From: Lentisphaerae bacterium RIFOXYC12_FULL_60_16
Lineage (GTDB): Bacteria; Verrucomicrobiota; Kiritimatiellia; UBA8416; YA12-FULL-60-10
Length of the DNA stretch: 41,697 nucleotides
Assembly: GCA_001803315.1 (NCBI GenBank)
Contig: MHBQ01000127.1
Coordinates: forward strand, 2,493 to 44,189
Direction of reading: 5' to 3'
The notes under the pieces were generated by a model that saw nothing but the letters and a program-made list of their open reading frames with translations, was not told the origin of the DNA and made no database searches. Of the stretch, positions 41,401-41,697 are shown in pieces; position 1 is the first letter of the stretch, and every line of letters starts with the position of its first letter. The position numbers and the translations under genes were made by a program.

Positions 41401-41697
41401 AGTTGCTCGAGTTGCCCGTTAAGTTGTTGTTCCCGCGCAACGGCACGGTCGGTCAGGCGCTGGTTTTCCAATTTGACACGTTCCGTTTCGCGTACGGCGC
41501 CCTGGCAGCGTTCAGCGGCGGCGGCCGCCTCGTTACGTGCTTTTTCGAAGGCGGACTGGAGGGCTTCCAGTTGTTGCTGTGACTTGGCCGTGGCGGATGA
41601 TTCGGAGCGTGACCGGAGTTCGGAGCGCTGGATCTGATCGGCAATCTGCCGGGTCAGTTTCTGGTTTTCCGCCTGCAGGGCGGTCAGTTGCTTTTGG
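38481..41697 (-). CDS. Very long coiled-coil protein with C-terminal OmpA/MotB-like domain (start cut by window)
   Basis: Open to the right edge, more than 1,070 codons; the true start lies outside. Nearly all of the visible N-terminal 750 residues are Gln/Glu/Ala/Arg-rich coiled coil. A membrane segment ([20 protein letters not shown]) follows, then a Pro-rich stretch with [19 protein letters not shown], then an OmpA-like domain ([43 protein letters not shown]) that usually binds peptidoglycan. So the long coil is cytoplasmic or the coil and OmpA part are on opposite sides of the membrane: an envelope-spanning tether is the likely role. Contains a 2 x 210-base tandem repeat. Upstream of dut. 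Confidence 0.87.
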   Translation of the reverse strand, partial: QKQLTALQAENQKLTRQIADQIQRSELRSRSESSATAKSQQQLEALQSAFEKARNEAAAAAERCQGAVRETERVKLENQRLTDRAVAREQQLNGQLEQLREQLDEAKSEVTRIQGTVAGDRSHADALWQQARENETLLAAKLTALQESSSACILELEQEREALKAERANDQQARSEAEADAAHRIQSLETTIRQSQAEQAALERALEEARTVSQSEAAASRETEARADTSIRELTARLEATRQLADRAEQERQTTLAALTKAESRLKEIDRQRQNLTNELTTKRSTSETLSVELERLREDTTAQRAELERQLTLKAGELEQAHTEQVSLTESLERERLSVAELNDRFNGQTAELKQVQTELQDAVASAAATGERIQQLTDQLEDTRQSLQQTDAEQQITRRELAAARNAVEAGASRQSEWQTTRTRLEAEIQHLQTDLEKSNDEARTTRESLHQLQTTLKTRTGESETARQALEQSLIQARTTIADLTTRLEHQAAELEQARTELQAATNAASTADERIGQLTRQLDDSQQSLQQAAADHQITRRELADTRDTLTAAETRLEHQATELEQARTELQAAGTAASTADERIGQLTRQLDDSQQSLQQAGADHQITRHELADARNTLAVAETRQAALQQSLDSLRIDDQKQTESWQQERNTFETARRALEQSLHQAETHVTSQAARNDEQTARIRDLERQLADAMADHAKQSATILHLQEEIQQLDVAAAGLKESLQQENALESELRSKMEKREAELQATIHLHEIQSFELNNQRQQVERELQRQQQENRTLNQRHTAVLRDLKALQSDSAAAAMLDQARQQAAALTAQVSQLEARLTRQTADQPIPPARSWIRPSIMAIAAAWLLCIIVAYRIGGHAEPTPPIPDGRPSRPAGVADTPPVPPPPPPPEIPDPLPSPVEPPLATTPAIPESIPPEPESWPDLDLPDILVRESPTGRALVFDFGIFTTMTNLSPRALPALHAVADRLGPHMSRFKLIVEGHTDTVPVSTSHTSLDNHALAMARASLVAKLLTGPMALPPDLVYTTSAGEMDPPFSNLDDATRIKNRTVVLKLIPR
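39811..40230 (-). repeat. Two tandem 210-base units in the coiled-coil gene
   Basis: Units 39811-40020 and 40021-40230 are about 90% identical and start GTTTCCGCC(A/G)CCG on the plus strand. 210 bases are 70 residues, exactly ten heptads, so the duplication keeps the coiled-coil register. A third, diverged unit lies near 40500. Confidence 0.85.

Noticed and set aside
1-41697. tRNA, rRNA, CRISPR arrays, insertion sequences or phage genes
   Set aside because: None seen by eye: no cloverleaf with CCA end, no rRNA cores, no regular short repeats with spacers, no transposase or integrase frames.

Overview
The window is GC-rich (my estimate is 60-65%) and densely coding. It holds 29 protein genes, two of them cut by the window edges. 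I see no tRNA, rRNA, CRISPR array, transposase or phage gene. The protein families point to the PVC superphylum, probably a Verrucomicrobiota/Kiritimatiellota/Lentisphaerota-type bacterium: a very large DUF4175-type envelope protein, an SHD1-coiled coil-PA14-PKD exported protein, a DNRLRE-type exported protein, a bacterial GDP-mannose 3,5-epimerase, a GHL10-type protein and an Asp-receiver/Ser-Thr kinase fusion. This placement is inferred from gene content, not from a marker gene.

Layout. (1) 1-8734, minus: a four-gene envelope operon, DUF4175-type protein > exported propeller-like protein > DNRLRE-like protein > giant SHD1/coiled-coil/PA14/PKD protein. Every junction is a 4-base start/stop overlap. 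(2) 8945-10718, minus: guanine deaminase (guaD), a 680-base non-coding stretch rich in inverted repeats, and an exported transglutaminase-like protein. (3) 10890-21461: an NtrC-type regulator, then three large GT-C-like membrane proteins and an SGNH-hydrolase lipoprotein on the plus strand, with a fourth GT-C-like protein converging on the minus strand. This looks like a cell-surface sugar-transfer and tailoring cluster. (4) 21580-26150: CCA-adding enzyme coupled to a CinA-N-like protein, converging on a YkgJ cysteine-cluster protein and a large glycosidase-like protein. (5) 26311-29236, minus: a NusG-paralogue gene followed by rmlA, an RmlC-like epimerase and a GDP-mannose 3,5-epimerase. This reads as a nucleotide-sugar operon with its own elongation factor. 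(6) 29301-31625, plus: exported GHL10-type protein and a small charged protein. (7) 31743-37912: HpaI-type aldolase coupled to a hybrid histidine kinase with a degenerate receiver, a divergent membrane-anchored protein, a receiver-Ser/Thr-kinase fusion and a small membrane protein. (8) 38003-41697, minus: dut and a very long coiled-coil/OmpA-like protein running off the right edge.

Seven gene junctions use the 4-base ATGA/GTGA overlap, so translational coupling is a house style. Four genes without a clear Shine-Dalgarno site have a -10-like hexamer only 6-7 bases before the start codon (starts at 8734, 10718, 21461, 29236), which suggests leaderless mRNAs. The divergent pair at 29236/29301 shares a near-symmetric promoter in which each strand's -10 overlaps the other's -35.

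The most unusual non-genic signal is a dispersed hairpin element at 3811-3850, 26241-26266 and 31700-31739. Its third copy keeps the stem through a paired base change. Its first copy lies in frame inside the signal-peptide region of an exported protein, recalling the palindromic elements of Rickettsia genes.
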